Assembly: GCF_041435335.1 (NCBI RefSeq)
Contig: NZ_CP108430.1
Coordinates: 5,369,001 to 5,433,000, forward strand
Direction: 5' to 3'
DNA: 64,000 nt
From: Streptomyces sp. NBC_01283
GTDB taxonomy: Bacteria; Actinomycetota; Actinomycetes; Streptomycetales; Streptomycetaceae
Shown: positions 1-8,945 of the stretch, in pieces
Position numbering within the stretch: the first letter of the stretch is position 1
How the letters are laid out: each line of letters begins with the position of its first letter
Made by a program: the position numbers and the translations under genes
The notes under the pieces: model-generated
Told to the model about the DNA's origin: nothing
What the model saw: the letters and a program-made list of their open reading frames with translations, nothing else
Databases searched by the model: none

Positions 1-453
1 GCCTCGCTCACCAGCCGTGCGTTCGGGGCGATCGATCCGCAGCCGGACGAGAACGACCCCGCGTACCGGGCGGCTTCCCTCCCGGCGTCCAACGGCGTCG
101 CCACGGCCGGCGGTCTGGCCCGCTTCTACGCCTCGCTGATCGGTGAAGTGGGAGGCGCCGCGCGGCTGTTCACGCCGTCGACGGTGGCGCTGGCGCGCGC
201 CGAGGCGTCCTCGGGGCCCGACCGCGTCCTGGTCGTGAACACCCGCTTCGGGCTCGGCTTCATGCTGCACGGGGGTGCGTCGCCGCTGCTGGGGCCCGGC
301 TCGTTCGGTCACCCCGGGCGGGGCGGGGCGCTCGGCTTCGCCGATCCGGAGTCGGGGGTGGCCTTCGGGTATGTGACGAACGGGATGAACAAGGGGGTTA
401 CGGCGGATCCGCGGGCCCAGGGGCTTGTGCGGGCGGTGAAGGGGGTGTTGTAG
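1..453 (+). CDS. Serine hydrolase, beta-lactamase family (C-terminal part)
   Basis: The frame is open from the first base of the window to a TAG stop, so only about 150 C-terminal residues are present; the Ser-x-x-Lys nucleophile would lie to the left. The fragment carries the segment GHPGRGGALGFADPE followed by a GYVTNGMN-like strand. This corresponds to the third active-site box (HxG in place of KTG) of class C beta-lactamase-like esterases and D-aminopeptidases. Such enzymes hydrolyse esters, amides or peptides with an acyl-serine intermediate; the substrate cannot be told from this part. It converges with the transporter gene on its right, 74 bases away. The family call is firm, the activity unknown. 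Confidence 0.8.
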   Translation, partial: ASLTSRAFGAIDPQPDENDPAYRAASLPASNGVATAGGLARFYASLIGEVGGAARLFTPSTVALARAEASSGPDRVLVVNTRFGLGFMLHGGASPLLGPGSFGHPGRGGALGFADPESGVAFGYVTNGMNKGVTADPRAQGLVRAVKGVL

Positions 454-527
454 GGGCGCCTCGAACCCCGGAGGGGCTGAAAGACGCAGCCCGTCCGGCG
501 ATGGAGGACATCTTGTCGGGGGCCGCC

Positions 528-1379
528 CTACCCCGCGTGCAGCATCAACCCGATCCCCGCCACCATCAGTCCCGCCGCCACCAGCCTCGGCGCCCCGAAC
601 TTCTCCTTGAAGAACACCGCCCCGATCGCGGCGCCCACGATGATCGAGGACTCGCGGAGCGCCGAGATGGGGGCGAGGTCGGCCTTCGTCTGGGCCCACA
701 GGACCAGGCCGTACGCGGCCACGGAGAGGGCCGCGCCGAGCAGGCCCACCGCCGCGAACGGGCGCAGCCGGCCCACCAGTTCACCGCGCCAGCGGTACGC
801 CGCGTACACCGGGATGGCGAGGCCCTCCAGGATCATCAGCCACGCGATGTAGCCCATGGAGGAGCCGGAGGCGCGGACGCCGAGGCCGTCCACCACCGTG
901 TACGCCGCGATCGAGACACCCGTGGCCAGCGCGGCGCCGATCGCCGCCCAGTCGGGGCGTCGGCCCGATCCGCGTATGCCCCACAGGGCCAGGCCCGTCA
1001 GGCCCGCGCAGGAGACCGCGACACCGGCGGCCTGCCAGCCGTCGGGGATCTCGCCCGCGAAGACCGCCGCGAGGACGGTGACCACCAGCGGTGCCGTGCC
1101 GCGCGCGATCGGATACGCCTGGCCGAAGTCGCCGAGCTTGAACGACTTCATGAGCAGGGCGTAGTAGCCGATGTGGATCACGGCCGAGACGATCAGGTAC
1201 GGCCACGCCTCCGCTGCCGGTATCGCCGCGAACGGGGCGATGAGCAGGCCGATCAGGAGGCCGCCGCCCGATATGAGGGTGAAGCCGACCAGCTTGTCGG
1301 TGATGTGGTGCGCGATCGCGTTCCAGCACGCGTGCGTGACGGCGGCCAGCAGGACCGCCGCCGCGACCAGCGGCGTCAC
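528..1379 (-). CDS. DMT-superfamily transporter (EamA type)
   Basis: A 283-residue integral membrane protein, hydrophobic along nearly its whole length with about ten predicted helices and a two-repeat organisation typical of EamA/RhaT drug-metabolite transporters. The start is taken as the GTG at 1379, which forms a GTGA overlap with the stop of the YbaK-like gene upstream. That overlap implies translational coupling, and the residues after it begin the first membrane helix directly. The frame stays open further upstream, but that part is arginine/glycine-rich and lies inside the neighbouring gene. Family members export small metabolites or amino acids; the substrate here is unknown. Confidence 0.85.
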   Translation of the reverse strand: MTPLVAAAVLLAAVTHACWNAIAHHITDKLVGFTLISGGGLLIGLLIAPFAAIPAAEAWPYLIVSAVIHIGYYALLMKSFKLGDFGQAYPIARGTAPLVVTVLAAVFAGEIPDGWQAAGVAVSCAGLTGLALWGIRGSGRRPDWAAIGAALATGVSIAAYTVVDGLGVRASGSSMGYIAWLMILEGLAIPVYAAYRWRGELVGRLRPFAAVGLLGAALSVAAYGLVLWAQTKADLAPISALRESSIIVGAAIGAVFFKEKFGAPRLVAAGLMVAGIGLMLHAG

Positions 1380-1873
1380 TTGGCGAGCTCGCGCACGTTC
1401 ACCACGGTGCCGTTCGCGTGGTGGATCAGGTCCTTGGGCGCCATGGGGAAGACCGCGTAGGGAGTGCCCGCCGCCGCCCACACCACCTCGTGGTCGAGGA
1501 GTGAACGGTCCGCAAGGACCCGCGTCTTCGTCGCGTGGCCGAAGGGTGGTACGCCGCCGATCGCGTACCCCGTGGTCTCCCGGACGACGTCCGCCTTCGC
1601 GCGCGTCACCTTCGCCGCGCACAGCTCCCACCGCACGAGCTCCAGGTCGACCCGCGAGGCGCCGTCCATCAGGACCAGGACCGGGACGCCGTCCGCCGCG
1701 AAGATCAGTGACTTGCAGATCTGGCTCAGCTCGCAGCCGATGGCCGCCGCGGCCTCCTGGGCGGTGCGCGTCGCCTCCGGGAAGCGGCGGACCTCACCGA
1801 CCAGTTCGGCGAGGCCCAGCTCGGTCAGGGCCGCGGCGAATCGGGGGTGTGCGGGGGAATCTGTAGCGCTCAT
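1376..1873 (-). CDS. YbaK/aminoacyl-tRNA deacylase-like protein
   Basis: A 165-residue single-domain protein of the YbaK/ProX/INS family, which hydrolyses mischarged aminoacyl-tRNAs in trans. Visible family features are the segment CELSQICKSLIF (about residues 47-58, containing the conserved Lys), the VLMDGASRVD strand, and the glycine-rich GYAIGGVPPFGH loop (about 102-113). The start is the ATG at 1873, close to the usual family length. It lies 98 bases downstream of a penicillin-binding protein gene and its stop overlaps the DMT transporter start, so it is probably the third gene of a four-gene unit. Which tRNA it edits cannot be read from sequence. Confidence 0.88.
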   Translation of the reverse strand: MSATDSPAHPRFAAALTELGLAELVGEVRRFPEATRTAQEAAAAIGCELSQICKSLIFAADGVPVLVLMDGASRVDLELVRWELCAAKVTRAKADVVRETTGYAIGGVPPFGHATKTRVLADRSLLDHEVVWAAAGTPYAVFPMAPKDLIHHANGTVVNVRELAK

Positions 1874-1971
1874 GCCCGGCACGCTAGCTGTCCGTGTACG
1901 GGGCACGCGACCAGGTATCCGCATACCGGACAAGAGGTCCCGGCGGGAGCGAGGAGAGTGAGAGGAACCCG

Positions 1972-3708
1972 CTACCGGCCCGCCAGGAACATCGCGCGGA
2001 CCAGCGGGCCCGCCGAGTCGCCGCCGTGCCCGCCCTCCTGCACGACCGCTCCCGCGGCCAGATCGCCGCGGTACGCCGTGAACCAGCCGTTGGGCTTCTT
2101 CTGGCCGTCGACCTCCGCGGAGCCGGTCTTCGCGCCCATGTCGGAGCCGAGGCCCGACATCGGCTCGACCGCCGTGCCCGCCACCGCCGTGTAGTGCATC
2201 AGCTCCCGCAGCGCCGACGCCGTACCGCCCGACATCTTGCGGGACGCCGTCGCGAGCGTGCGCTTGTCGACGTCCGGGGAGACCAGGTACGGCTGCTTGA
2301 ACGTGCCCGATTTCACCGTGGCCGCCACCGACGCCATGTTCAGCGGGTTCATGCGGACCCCGCCCTGGCCGATGAGCGAGGCGCCCATCTGCGCGTCGCT
2401 CTGCACCGGGACCGCGCCGTCGAAGGTCGGGACACCGATCGACCAGTTGTCGCGGCCGAGTCCGAAGACCTCCTGCGCCTGCTTGGTCAGGGAGTCGTTC
2501 TGCAGCTTCTTGGCCTGGCTGATGAAGGCCGTGTTGCAGGACCGGGCGAAGCTCGCGCGGAACGTGCCGTCCTTGATCTGGAACTTGTCGTCGTTCTGGA
2601 ACTTCCAGCCGCCGTACGTCACGTACTTCGGGCAGGGGTGCTTCTTGTCGACGCCCGCGAGCTTCTTCTCCAGGAGCAGGGACGACGTGATGACCTTCAT
2701 CGTCGAGCCGGGGGCCAGCGAGCCCTGGAACGCCGTGTTGAAGCCGCCCGGCTTCGAGTTGGCCGCCGCGAGGATCTCGCCCGTGCTGGGCTTCACCAGG
2801 ACCACCGCGGCCTGCTCGCGCTTGGCCGTCTCCTTCTCCGCCGTCGCCTGCAGCGAGGCGTCGAAGGTCGTCTTCAGGGTGCCGGGGGTGCCGGGGGAGA
2901 GCGTGAGCAGCGTCTTGTCGGGCGTCGCCTTGGCGTCGTCCTTCGTCGTCGCCGACTTCTCGGCTTCCTTGGTGCTGTCCTTGCGCACGACGCGCAGCTC
3001 CACGCCCGCCGTGCCGCCCGCCTTGTCGCCGAACTTCTCGCGCAGGCTGTCGAGGACCGTGCCGAGCGAGGGGTACTTCGCCGCCGTCAGCTCGCCGCCG
3101 TCCCGGTCCACCGCCTTGATCGGCGGGTCCCCCGCCTCGCCGGTGACCAGGCGGTCGCCGTCCTTCAGGTCCGGGTGGACCACCGAGGGCTGCCAGCCGA
3201 CCAGGGTCTTGCCGTCGTTCTTTCTTCGTACGACGGTCAGCTCGGACTCGTACGCGAAGGGCTTGTTCTTTCCCTCGTACGAGACCGTGGACGTGACCGA
3301 GAACGGCACCTTCGCGCCCGCCCGCTTGCCCGGCGTCAGCTTCACCTTCGTGAGGTGGGAGTCCTTGGCGTACGCGGTGAGCGCGGTCTTCGCCGCCGTC
3401 CGGTCGTCCGTGAGCGTCGCGGCCCCGGACACGTCGCCCTTCTCCCACGCGGCGAGGAAGTCCCGAGTGGTGGCACGGACCTCGGCGGGCGTCGGCGGGC
3501 CGGCCGCCACCGGCTTCTCGTCGACCGTCGGTCCATCGCCGTCGGACGAGCCGCCGATCAGGCTGTACGCGGCGATGCCCACGCCGCACACGACCACGGC
3601 GGCGGCGCCGCCGAGCACACCCGGGTGCACCTTGACGCTCTTCGCGCCGGGAATGCCCGAGATGTTCTTGATGCCCTTGCGCTCGCTGGCGCGCCCTCGC
3701 TTGCCCAC
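1972..3708 (-). CDS. Penicillin-binding protein, transpeptidase with NTF2-like domain
   Basis: A 578-residue cell-wall D,D-transpeptidase. A cytoplasmic basic stretch precedes one membrane anchor (about residues 30-52), then an NTF2-like MecA_N domain (about 70-190), a short dimerisation region, and the penicillin-binding domain. All three active-site boxes are present: STMK (Ser335-Lys338), SCN (Ser390-Asn392) and KTG (Lys527). The start is the GTG at 3708 because a strong GGAGGA lies 5-6 bases upstream; an in-frame ATG at 3759 has no such site. It is a tandem paralogue of the next gene upstream and has no PASTA domain. It likely cross-links peptidoglycan; a role in growth versus sporulation cannot be decided. 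Confidence 0.92.
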   Translation of the reverse strand: MGKRGRASERKGIKNISGIPGAKSVKVHPGVLGGAAAVVVCGVGIAAYSLIGGSSDGDGPTVDEKPVAAGPPTPAEVRATTRDFLAAWEKGDVSGAATLTDDRTAAKTALTAYAKDSHLTKVKLTPGKRAGAKVPFSVTSTVSYEGKNKPFAYESELTVVRRKNDGKTLVGWQPSVVHPDLKDGDRLVTGEAGDPPIKAVDRDGGELTAAKYPSLGTVLDSLREKFGDKAGGTAGVELRVVRKDSTKEAEKSATTKDDAKATPDKTLLTLSPGTPGTLKTTFDASLQATAEKETAKREQAAVVLVKPSTGEILAAANSKPGGFNTAFQGSLAPGSTMKVITSSLLLEKKLAGVDKKHPCPKYVTYGGWKFQNDDKFQIKDGTFRASFARSCNTAFISQAKKLQNDSLTKQAQEVFGLGRDNWSIGVPTFDGAVPVQSDAQMGASLIGQGGVRMNPLNMASVAATVKSGTFKQPYLVSPDVDKRTLATASRKMSGGTASALRELMHYTAVAGTAVEPMSGLGSDMGAKTGSAEVDGQKKPNGWFTAYRGDLAAGAVVQEGGHGGDSAGPLVRAMFLAGR

Positions 3709-3795
3709 TGATCCTCCGCAGATCCCAGAGCCTCCAAGCTCCGCACCGGAAGGCCTCACACTAAGGGGCTTTCATGAAGGCCCCGACCACAAGTC

Positions 3796-5427
3796 TCAAC
3801 TGCCTGCGGCAAGTACCGCCGCCACGATAGGGCCGGCCGCGTCGCCCCCGTGGCCGCCCTTCTCCACCACCGCGGCGGCCGCCACGTCCTCGCGGTATCC
3901 GGTGAACCAGCTGTTGGGCTTGTCCTGACCGTAGACCTCCGCCGAGCCGGTCTTCGCGCCGATGCTGCCGCTGAGCCCGGACATGGCCGGGGCGCCGGTG
4001 CCGCTGACCGCCGTGCGGTTCATCATCTGGCGCAACTGCCGGACGGTGGACGAGGGCAGACCGTGCGCCTCGGCCAACTGCCGGTCGTCCAGGGACGGGT
4101 CCACGATGACCGGCTGCCGGAAGGCCCCCGTCATCGCGGTCGCCGTGACCGACGCCATGTTGAGCGGGTTCATCAGCACCTTGCCCTGGCCGATGATGCT
4201 CTCGGCGCGCTCGCCGCCCGCGGACGCCGGGACGGAGCCGTCGTTCGTGGGGACGCCCACCTTCCAGTCGAGGCCCAGGCCGAAGCCGTTCCGCGCCTCC
4301 TCGGGGAGGGACTCGTCCGTGACGCCGTCCTCGTCGACCAGCTTCACGAACGCGGTGTTGCAGGACCGCGCGAAACTGTCCGACAGGGTCGCGTTCTCGT
4401 CCGGTGCCAGGCCCGGCAGATTGACGATCCGGCGGCCCTGCCAGACCGCGGTGTCCGGGCAGGGTGCGGGGCCGCTCGCCTTCGTCACGCCCTTGTCGAT
4501 GAGCATCGCCGCCGAGACGATCTTCATCGTCGAGCCGGGGGCCAGCTTGCCGTTCAGCGCCGCGTTGAACTGGTCCTGCCGGTGGTTGGCGACCGCGAGC
4601 ACCTCGCCGGAGCTCGGCTGCACGGCGACCACCGAGGAGTCCGCGTGCCGCGCCACCGCCTTCTCCGCGGCCCGCTGCGCCGACGCGCTCAGCGTCGTCC
4701 TCAGCCGGCCCGCCCTGCCCTTGGTGAGTGTGAGGAGCGTCTCCGTGCCCGCGTTCTCGTCCGCGTGCCGGACGTAGAGCTCGACACCGGGTGTGCCGCC
4801 CACCTGGTCGCCGTACTTCGCGCGCAGTTGGTCGAGGACCGGGCCGAGCGAGGGGAAGTCCTTCTTGTCCAGGGCCCTGCCATGCCGGTCGACGGCCTGG
4901 ATGGGGGGCGCGGCGGCCTCGCCGGTCTCCAGGGTGTCGTCCCTCTTCAGGTCCGGGTGGACGACCGAGGGGTCCCAGTCGACGAGCGCGCGGCCGGTGG
5001 TCTCGCCGCGGACGACGGTCAGTTCGGAGTCGTACGAGAAGGGCTTGGTCTTCCCCTTGTACGACACCGTGGCCTCGACGGAGAACGGGACGGTCGCGCC
5101 GGTGGCCCTGCCCGGCGTGAGCTTCACCTTCGTCAGGTGGGCGTCCTCACGGAAGCCGGTCAGGAGCTTCGAGGCCACTTCCGCGTTGTTCGTGTATCCC
5201 CCGGCCCGCTCGGCGTCGCCCTCGGCCCACGAGGCGAAGAACTTCTCCGTCGTCCCGCGGATCTCGCCGCTCGTCGGCGGCCCCGCCTTCACCGTCCGCG
5301 GGCCGGACGCGGACGAACCGCCGCCCCCGGTCACGCCGTTCACCAAGTTGTACGCGCCGTACCCCGCGCCCCCGACCATGACGGCGAACACCCCACCGAC
5401 CACAGTGACTTTTACCCCTTTGTGCAT
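3796..5427 (-). CDS. Penicillin-binding protein, transpeptidase with NTF2-like domain (paralogue)
   Basis: A 543-residue paralogue of the protein just downstream, with the same order: one N-terminal membrane helix (about residues 6-29), an NTF2-like domain (about 50-165), a dimerisation region and the transpeptidase domain. The catalytic boxes are STMK (Ser299-Lys302), SCN (Ser355-Asn357) and KTG (Lys492). The ATG at 5427 follows a GGGGAGGGG ribosome-binding site. The two genes are 87 bases apart and read the same way, so they are likely co-transcribed and arose by tandem duplication. It acts outside the membrane in peptidoglycan cross-linking; the specific stage is unknown. Confidence 0.93.
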   Translation of the reverse strand: MHKGVKVTVVGGVFAVMVGGAGYGAYNLVNGVTGGGGSSASGPRTVKAGPPTSGEIRGTTEKFFASWAEGDAERAGGYTNNAEVASKLLTGFREDAHLTKVKLTPGRATGATVPFSVEATVSYKGKTKPFSYDSELTVVRGETTGRALVDWDPSVVHPDLKRDDTLETGEAAAPPIQAVDRHGRALDKKDFPSLGPVLDQLRAKYGDQVGGTPGVELYVRHADENAGTETLLTLTKGRAGRLRTTLSASAQRAAEKAVARHADSSVVAVQPSSGEVLAVANHRQDQFNAALNGKLAPGSTMKIVSAAMLIDKGVTKASGPAPCPDTAVWQGRRIVNLPGLAPDENATLSDSFARSCNTAFVKLVDEDGVTDESLPEEARNGFGLGLDWKVGVPTNDGSVPASAGGERAESIIGQGKVLMNPLNMASVTATAMTGAFRQPVIVDPSLDDRQLAEAHGLPSSTVRQLRQMMNRTAVSGTGAPAMSGLSGSIGAKTGSAEVYGQDKPNSWFTGYREDVAAAAVVEKGGHGGDAAGPIVAAVLAAGS

Positions 5428-5559
5428 ATCGCGTCCCCTCCCCAGGAGCCCTCCCGAATGAATTCAGGAGGGTCGCTCGCCCCGACTTTAAGGGGAGGCA
5501 GTGACATGCGAGAGGGCTGTTATCCGAAGGTGTCCAAGGTGCGCCCTACAACCAGGTGT
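5428..5559 (-). promoter_or_regulatory. Leader region upstream of the tandem PBP genes
   Basis: A comparatively AT-rich stretch between pmt and the first penicillin-binding protein. It contains a 6-bp inverted repeat (CCCTCC at 5449-5454 with GGAGGG at 5467-5472) around the small palindrome TGAATTCA, about 20 bases ahead of the ATG. This may be an operator or a leader hairpin. No clear -35/-10 pair is visible. Confidence 0.3.
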
Positions 5560-7308
5560 CTAGACCCATGTATCGAGGAGCATTCGGGCCCGCCAGGAAT
5601 CGATCGGAATGGCCTGGCCGGTGTAAATGGGCCAGAACCAGATGAAGTTCCACAGGATCAGCAGCACCAGGACGCCCGAGGCCGCGGCCCCCACGACCCG
5701 CCGCCGCTCACTCGACCCCTGCGGGCCGAGCATCGCGCCGATCATCATGGCCACGGCCAGGCACAGGAACGGCACGAAGACGACGGCGTAGAAGAAGAAG
5801 ATCGTCCGCTCCTGGTACATGAACCACGGCAGATAACCCGCCGCGATCCCGCACACGATGGCGCCCGCGCGCCAGTCCCTGCGGAACACCCACCGCCACA
5901 GCACGTAGAGCAGCGCGAAGCCGCCCGCCCACCACAGCATCGGGGTGCCGAGCGCGAGGACCTCGCGGGCGCACTTCTCCGCCGTGCCGGAGGGACAGCC
6001 GTCCTTGCCGGGCAGCGGCGACTCGTAGAAGTACGAGACGGGGCGGCCGTCGACGATCCAGCTCCACGGATTCGACTGGTACGTGTGCGGCGACGAGAGC
6101 CCCACATGGAAGTCGTAGACCGCGTGTTCGTAGTGCCACAGGCTGCGCAGCCAGTCCGGCAGGATCGTCCAGCTGCCGCCCTTGCCGTCCGTCGCCGCCC
6201 AGTTGCGGTAGTAGCCGCCCGTGCCGTCCGTCGGGGAGAGGATCCAGCCCAGCCAGGACAGGACGTACGTGCCGATCGCGACCGGCACCGTGGACACGAA
6301 CGCCGGGAACACGTCCCGCTTCAGGACCGCGAGGTGCGGGCGCTCGGCGCCGGCGACCCGGCGGCCGCCCACGTCCCACAGGACGGTCATCAAGCAGAAG
6401 AAGACCATGATGTACAGGCCGTTCCACTTGGTCCCGAAGGCGAGCCCCAGACAGAGGCCGGCCGCCCAGCGCCAGGGCCGCCACCCCAGGCGCAGTGTCT
6501 CGGCGACGTACGCGTCGGGGCGCACCCTGCCGTCCTCGTCCACCGGCAGACCGGCCGCGAGTTTCTCCCGCGCCTTGTCCCGGTCGATCAGGAAACAGCC
6601 GAACGCGGCGAGCACGAAGAACATCAGGATCTGGTCGAGCAGCGCGGTGCGGCTCATCACGAAGTGCAGCCCGTCCACCGCGAGCAGGCCGCCCGCCAGG
6701 CAGCCCAGGAACGTCGAGCGGAACAGCCGCCGTCCGATCCGGCACAGCATCAGGACCGACAGGGTGCCGAGCACCGCCGTCATGAAGCGCCAGCCGAAGG
6801 GATCGAAGCCGAAGATCCACTCGCCGATGCCGATGACGTACTTGCCGACCGGCGGATGCACGACGTACGCGGCGTCCGTGGGGATCGTGATGCCCGATCC
6901 CTGGTCCAGGACGCTGTCGTTGACCTTCTCGGGCCAGTTGACCTCGAAGCCCCGGTGGATCAGCGCCCAGGCGTCCTTGGCGTAGTACGTCTCGTCGAAT
7001 ATCACGGCCTTCGGGCTGCCGAGGTTCCAGAACCGGGTGATCCCCGCGACGAGCGTGATCAGCAGCGGGCCGATCCACCCCGACCACCTGACCAGTTGAT
7101 CGGCGGACCGCTTCGGCATGCCGATCGACGCCCACAGCCGTGGGCTCGGTTCGGTGTACGCGGGCATGAGCCGGGCCCGGACATCGTCGGTGAGCCGGGT
7201 GGGGCGCGCCACATGGCCGAAGCGGCGCAGCCTGTGCTGCCACGACGGCTGCTGCTCCTCGGCTGCCTGGCCCTGGCGGGTGTCCGGGGAAGACGCGGTA
7301 CTGGTCAC
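5560..7308 (-). CDS. pmt: Protein O-mannosyltransferase (Pmt, GT39)
   Basis: A 582-residue polytopic membrane glycosyltransferase that moves mannose from polyprenyl-phosphate mannose onto Ser/Thr of exported proteins. Key signs are the DE pair in the first extracytoplasmic loop (FDETYYAKDAW, about residues 104-114), the HPPVGKY segment (about 152), the SRTALLDQ motif, and about eleven hydrophobic helices. The start is GTG at 7308; the divergent rsmI begins 74 bases away. In S. coelicolor, loss of Pmt blocks phage phiC31 infection and sensitises cells to wall-active antibiotics (known for the family). Its placement upstream of two penicillin-binding proteins fits a cell-envelope role. Length and motifs are complete. 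Confidence 0.94.
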   Translation of the reverse strand: MTSTASSPDTRQGQAAEEQQPSWQHRLRRFGHVARPTRLTDDVRARLMPAYTEPSPRLWASIGMPKRSADQLVRWSGWIGPLLITLVAGITRFWNLGSPKAVIFDETYYAKDAWALIHRGFEVNWPEKVNDSVLDQGSGITIPTDAAYVVHPPVGKYVIGIGEWIFGFDPFGWRFMTAVLGTLSVLMLCRIGRRLFRSTFLGCLAGGLLAVDGLHFVMSRTALLDQILMFFVLAAFGCFLIDRDKAREKLAAGLPVDEDGRVRPDAYVAETLRLGWRPWRWAAGLCLGLAFGTKWNGLYIMVFFCLMTVLWDVGGRRVAGAERPHLAVLKRDVFPAFVSTVPVAIGTYVLSWLGWILSPTDGTGGYYRNWAATDGKGGSWTILPDWLRSLWHYEHAVYDFHVGLSSPHTYQSNPWSWIVDGRPVSYFYESPLPGKDGCPSGTAEKCAREVLALGTPMLWWAGGFALLYVLWRWVFRRDWRAGAIVCGIAAGYLPWFMYQERTIFFFYAVVFVPFLCLAVAMMIGAMLGPQGSSERRRVVGAAASGVLVLLILWNFIWFWPIYTGQAIPIDSWRARMLLDTWV

Positions 7309-7382
7309 CGCGCCATCGTAGGGAACCCGGCTGTGTGAGTCCCGTCCCTGGGCCCTACCCGTGCGCCTGCGAGGATGGACGG

Positions 7383-8294
7383 GTGACAGGAAGCGCTGAT
7401 TCCCCCGGAAACCCGTCCCCCGGAACCCTCGTCCTCGCGGGTACTCCCATCGGCGACGTCGCGGACGCTCCGCCGCGGCTCGCGACCGAGCTGGAGTCCG
7501 CCGACGTGGTGGCCGCAGAGGACACCCGGCGGCTCCGCAGGCTCACCCAGGCGCTCGGCGTGCAGGTGGGCGGAAGGGTCGTCTCGTACTTCGAGGGCAA
7601 CGAGAGCGCGCGGACGCCCGAGCTGGTCGAGGCGCTGGTCGGCGGGGCGCGGGTGCTGCTCGTGACGGACGCCGGGATGCCGTCGGTGTCCGACCCCGGG
7701 TACCGCCTCGTCGCCGCCGCCGTGGAGAAGGACATCCGGGTCACGGCCGTGCCGGGGCCGTCCGCCGTGCTCACCGCGCTCGCGCTTTCCGGGCTTCCGG
7801 TGGACCGCTTCTGCTTCGAGGGCTTCCTGCCGCGCAAGGCGGGCGAGCGGCTCTCGCGGCTGCGCGAGGTGGCCGAGGACCGTCGCACTCTCGTCTACTT
7901 CGAGGCACCGCACCGGATCGACGACACCCTCGTCGCGATGGCCGAGGCGTTCGGCGACGAACGCAGGGCCGCCGTCTGCCGCGAGCTGACCAAGACCTAC
8001 GAAGAGGTCAAGCGCGGTTCGCTGAAGGAACTCGCCGAGTGGGCGGCCGACGGCGTACGCGGTGAGATCACCGTCGTCGTCGAGGGCGCACCGGAGAAGA
8101 GCCCCGGTGACCTGGGCCCGGACGAGCTGGTGCGCAGGGTGCGGGTGCGCGAGGAGGCGGGGGAGCGGCGCAAGGAGGCCATTGCCGCCGTCGCGGCCGA
8201 AGCGGGGCTACCCAAGCGCGACGTATTCGATGCCGTGGTCGCAGCAAAGAATGCGGCTCGGACCGACCCATCGAAGGGCAAAGGACTATCGTAA
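7383..8294 (+). CDS. rsmI: 16S rRNA (cytidine1402-2'-O)-methyltransferase
   Basis: A 303-residue tetrapyrrole-methylase-fold enzyme that 2'-O-methylates C1402 of 16S rRNA using S-adenosylmethionine. Recognisable parts are the N-terminal LVLAGTPIGDVADAP strand-loop, the AAEDTRR segment, the TDAGMPSVSDPG cofactor loop, VPGPSA, and a C-terminal basic helical region (RRKEAIAAVAAE). The GTG at 7383 is preferred because GAGG lies about eight bases upstream and an ATG at 7375 is followed at once by a stop. It diverges from pmt. It is a housekeeping ribosome-modification enzyme with no anomalies seen. Confidence 0.95.
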   Translation: MTGSADSPGNPSPGTLVLAGTPIGDVADAPPRLATELESADVVAAEDTRRLRRLTQALGVQVGGRVVSYFEGNESARTPELVEALVGGARVLLVTDAGMPSVSDPGYRLVAAAVEKDIRVTAVPGPSAVLTALALSGLPVDRFCFEGFLPRKAGERLSRLREVAEDRRTLVYFEAPHRIDDTLVAMAEAFGDERRAAVCRELTKTYEEVKRGSLKELAEWAADGVRGEITVVVEGAPEKSPGDLGPDELVRRVRVREEAGERRKEAIAAVAAEAGLPKRDVFDAVVAAKNAARTDPSKGKGLS

Positions 8295-8489
8295 AAGGCA
8301 AAGCGCGGGCCGCGCGCCGGGCCTGAAGGCTATGGAAAGGCCAAATCGGCTTCAACTGTCGACAGGTCTGATGCGCTCGCTCCGGGAAAGGCGTCCACTG
8401 GTCAAAGGGGACGCACCCGTCCCCACGCTTCCGGCCGGGAGGAAATCCCCGGTCCGGCAGCGCTTGTCCAGCGGACAAGAGGAGCTGGC
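8295..8489 (+). promoter_or_regulatory. Structured 195-base leader upstream of the zinc-ribbon-like gene
   Basis: Three consecutive hairpins precede the start: a perfect 7-bp stem (8407-8413 with 8418-8424), a bulged 6-bp stem (8435-8440 with 8446-8452), and a perfect 7-bp stem with a 3-base loop (8463-8469 with 8473-8479). The last stem ends directly at the AGGAG ribosome-binding site (8480-8484). This could be an rsmI terminator plus promoter, or a translation-controlling leader. I recognise no known riboswitch class. Confidence 0.4.
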
Positions 8490-8921
8490 ATGAGTGAGAT
8501 CGCCGACACCGGTCACCACACCACGGCGTCCGACGCGATAAACGCGACACATACCGTTCACGAGTCTTATGCCTTCGCCTGTATGCGGTGCGGGCACGGC
8601 TGGGAGCAGTCGTACGACATCGAGCATCACGTGGACGGCGACGGCAAGGAATTCGTGATGTACGTGGCGAACGGCCAGCACGTGCCGTCGCCCCTGACCC
8701 GGCCGACGTGCCTGAACTGCGGCGGGCATGTCGTACGGATCATGCGGGCCGGACAGGTGTCGTCGGTGCTCGACCTGATGCAGCGGCATCACGCACCGCG
8801 AGCGGTGGCAGCGGCGGGGGACGAGTCCGGGGCCGGGGCGGCGGATGCCCCCGAGCCCAAGCACCACCACTGGCATCTGTCGGCGCTGCTGCATCCCTTC
8901 CACCACCGCAAGGCGGGATGA
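8490..8921 (+). CDS. Conserved hypothetical protein with two CxxC pairs
   Basis: A 143-residue soluble protein of unknown function. Two Cys pairs, CMRC (residues 31-34) and CLNC (about 74-77), are spaced as in a zinc ribbon or rubredoxin-like knuckle. The C-terminus is rich in His (KHHHWHL, HPFHHRK), which could also bind metal. An AGGAG ribosome-binding site sits at 8480-8484 and is flanked by an upstream hairpin. It lies between rsmI and tatD, which suggests a housekeeping setting but no function. I know similar proteins only as uncharacterised actinobacterial proteins. No signal peptide or membrane helix is seen. Confidence 0.8.
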   Translation: MSEIADTGHHTTASDAINATHTVHESYAFACMRCGHGWEQSYDIEHHVDGDGKEFVMYVANGQHVPSPLTRPTCLNCGGHVVRIMRAGQVSSVLDLMQRHHAPRAVAAAGDESGAGAADAPEPKHHHWHLSALLHPFHHRKAG

Positions 8922-8945
8922 CGCCGCCTTCGTAGGATCGGGGGC

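Noticed and set aside
1376..3589. A 737-codon frame fusing the YbaK-like gene to upstream sequence
   Set aside because: Only the last 165 residues are conserved; the rest lies antiphase inside the PBP gene. The ATG at 1873 fits the family.
3850..7338. A 1162-codon open frame on the plus strand
   Set aside because: It runs antisense to the second PBP and pmt, is Arg/His/Gly-rich without domains, and arises from GC-rich third positions of the real genes.
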